Assembly (NCBI GenBank): GCA_002362735.1
Contig: DEUU01000063.1
Location: 1 to 6,971 of the forward strand
DNA: 6,971 nucleotides
Origin: Dehalococcoidia bacterium UBA3254
Lineage (GTDB): Bacteria > Chloroflexota > Dehalococcoidia > Dehalococcoidales > UBA3254
Reading direction: 5' to 3'
Position 1 is the first letter of the stretch. Each line of letters begins with the position of its first letter. The notes beneath the pieces were generated by a model that had not been told where the DNA came from, did not search any database, and saw nothing but the letters and a program-made list of their open reading frames with translations. The position numbers and the translations under genes are program-made. Positions 6,040-6,971 of this stretch are shown here, in pieces.

Positions 6040-6083
6040 CTTGATTGGCAACAGTTGGCTTGGGCAGTATGGCTCTCGAATCA

Positions 6084-6971
6084 TCAGCTAGGACCGATTA
6101 AGAGAATTGCTGGAATCTCATCGATAACCTTCCTTTTTCGACTCTCTTGAGAATAGACCTTCCATTCTGCTTTGAACCATCGGAAGGGACCCTCTGCCTG
6201 CGACCACACCCGTAATCTAGTATCGTCCACGTTGTCTGTTACCCATGAAATATGAGGAATCCTGCTCAGGGATGTACCATTGACTATTTTGATTTCGTAG
6301 TGGTCACGCCTGATACCTCCGACAATATCTTCCCGTTCTATCCATTTAGAAAATGGGATTATGACACCACTCGGGTCAGGCATCTGGCCAAACTCGTCTT
6401 CCCAACGGTATTTCACCGGAAACCATCCTGCATGATGTTCGTAAATGCCACTATCGGTTAAAACGGGGCTTTTTATCATGCCACCAAACAGATAGAGTAA
6501 AATCTGGTCTGTGATATAGCTGGCAACCTCCGGGTGTTTCGAGAAATCATCGTGGCCCCACTCACCATAGTAGACAGCATCACAACCTTCAGAATACTGG
6601 GCAGAGATAGGCACTAGACCATCGTCCATATCATGTGGATAGGTGTCAATGCCATTCATATCAAACTGTGGACTGAGTGGAGCAGATTCGGCGGAAAAAA
6701 AAGCCAGCCAGTGTTTGTTCTGGCTTACCCATTTTCCGTCATCTGAACTATCGTAAGAACCAATGGAAGTGGAGACTCCTTTATCTGAAAGTAACCATCT
6801 TGCATGGATATAATTGGTTACCGAACCACCTCCGGAAATGTAGTAGGGGTCCAGGTTTTTAATAGGACTATTAATGGTTACCACCATCGTAACGATATCA
6901 GCCAAATTATTTATATTGTGGGCGACCGCGTAGAGGGCGGCTTTACCTCCCATGCTATGTCCGACTATGAT
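6084..6971 (-). CDS. Alpha/beta hydrolase (lipase/esterase type), 5' end outside the window
   Basis: This minus-strand gene runs off the right edge. Its visible part is 295 codons and lacks the N-terminus; the ATG at 6951-6953 is internal, because the codons before it (6954-6971) read IIVGHS and complete the nucleophile elbow GHSMGG. The catalytic Ser codon is at 6954-6956. A likely acid residue is in DMDDGLVP (D111 counted from that internal Met, 6621-6623) and a likely His is in EWGHDDFSKHPEV (H134, 6552-6554). This order resembles lipases and PGAP1-like esterases, in which the SxGxP-region, D-G-V-P and GHD...HP blocks follow in sequence. About 140 residues after the His have no recognised domain, so the substrate is unknown. 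The gene converges on the S2P-like gene with 44 bases between the stop codons, and no clear terminator was found there. Whether a signal peptide exists cannot be judged. Confidence 0.85.
   Translation of the reverse strand: MIVGHSMGGKAALYAVAHNINNLADIVTMVVTINSPIKNLDPYYISGGGSVTNYIHARWLLSDKGVSTSIGSYDSSDDGKWVSQNKHWLAFFSAESAPLSPQFDMNGIDTYPHDMDDGLVPISAQYSEGCDAVYYGEWGHDDFSKHPEVASYITDQILLYLFGGMIKSPVLTDSGIYEHHAGWFPVKYRWEDEFGQMPDPSGVIIPFSKWIEREDIVGGIRRDHYEIKIVNGTSLSRIPHISWVTDNVDDTRLRVWSQAEGPFRWFKAEWKVYSQESRKRKVIDEIPAILLIGPS

Noticed and set aside
6040..6083. Bidirectional terminator between the convergent genes
   Set aside because: No stable inverted repeat with a T tract could be found in the 44 bases.
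1..6971. CRISPR array, insertion sequence ends or phage attachment site
   Set aside because: No regularly spaced repeats, transposase or integrase motifs, or paired terminal repeats were seen.

Overview
The window looks like a stretch of bacterial chromosome with moderate GC, estimated by eye in the mid-40s percent. Genes are densely packed and several have clear AGGAGG-type ribosome binding sites. The gene mix is a zinc-ribbon-like small protein, an lmo0937-type membrane peptide, a dodecin, a membrane-anchored alkaline-phosphatase-fold enzyme, an MBL-fold hydrolase and an S2P-CBS relative. This recalls Chloroflexota, perhaps Dehalococcoidia, but that assignment is a low-confidence impression because there is no rRNA or other marker gene here. 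No tRNA, rRNA, CRISPR array, insertion sequence or phage gene was seen.

Left part (1-1567): a run of very small plus-strand genes. In order they are a possible Cys-rich zinc-ribbon protein (156-467), a doubtful 52-residue ORF (518-676), a 51-residue two-helix membrane protein of the lmo0937/DUF5670 type behind a perfect Shine-Dalgarno (699-854), a dodecin (953-1159) and an unrecognised 95-residue protein that may have a small beta-barrel fold (1280-1567). Such small proteins are often accessory or stress related; no pathway links them here.

Middle (1568-1923): a 356-base non-coding gap. It holds an AT-rich terminator-like hairpin, a strong hairpin with a 13-bp perfect stem, and a set of shorter complementary segments just ahead of the next gene that could form alternative pairings.

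Right part (1924-6039): a large membrane enzyme with four predicted N-terminal helices and an alkaline-phosphatase-fold catalytic domain whose metal ligands all appear intact. Its stop codon overlaps by four bases the TTG start of a complete RNase Z-like metallo-beta-lactamase-fold hydrolase, so the two are probably translationally coupled. After 88 bases comes a 376-residue site-2-protease-like membrane protein with two C-terminal CBS domains. Its HExxH motif reads SQILF and its LDG motif reads LAG, so it appears to be a catalytically dead pseudoprotease. This is the most notable feature of the window.

Right edge (6084-6971, minus strand): a convergent alpha/beta hydrolase of lipase/esterase type. 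Its N-terminus lies outside the window, but the nucleophile elbow GHSMGG, a candidate acid and a candidate His are all present.
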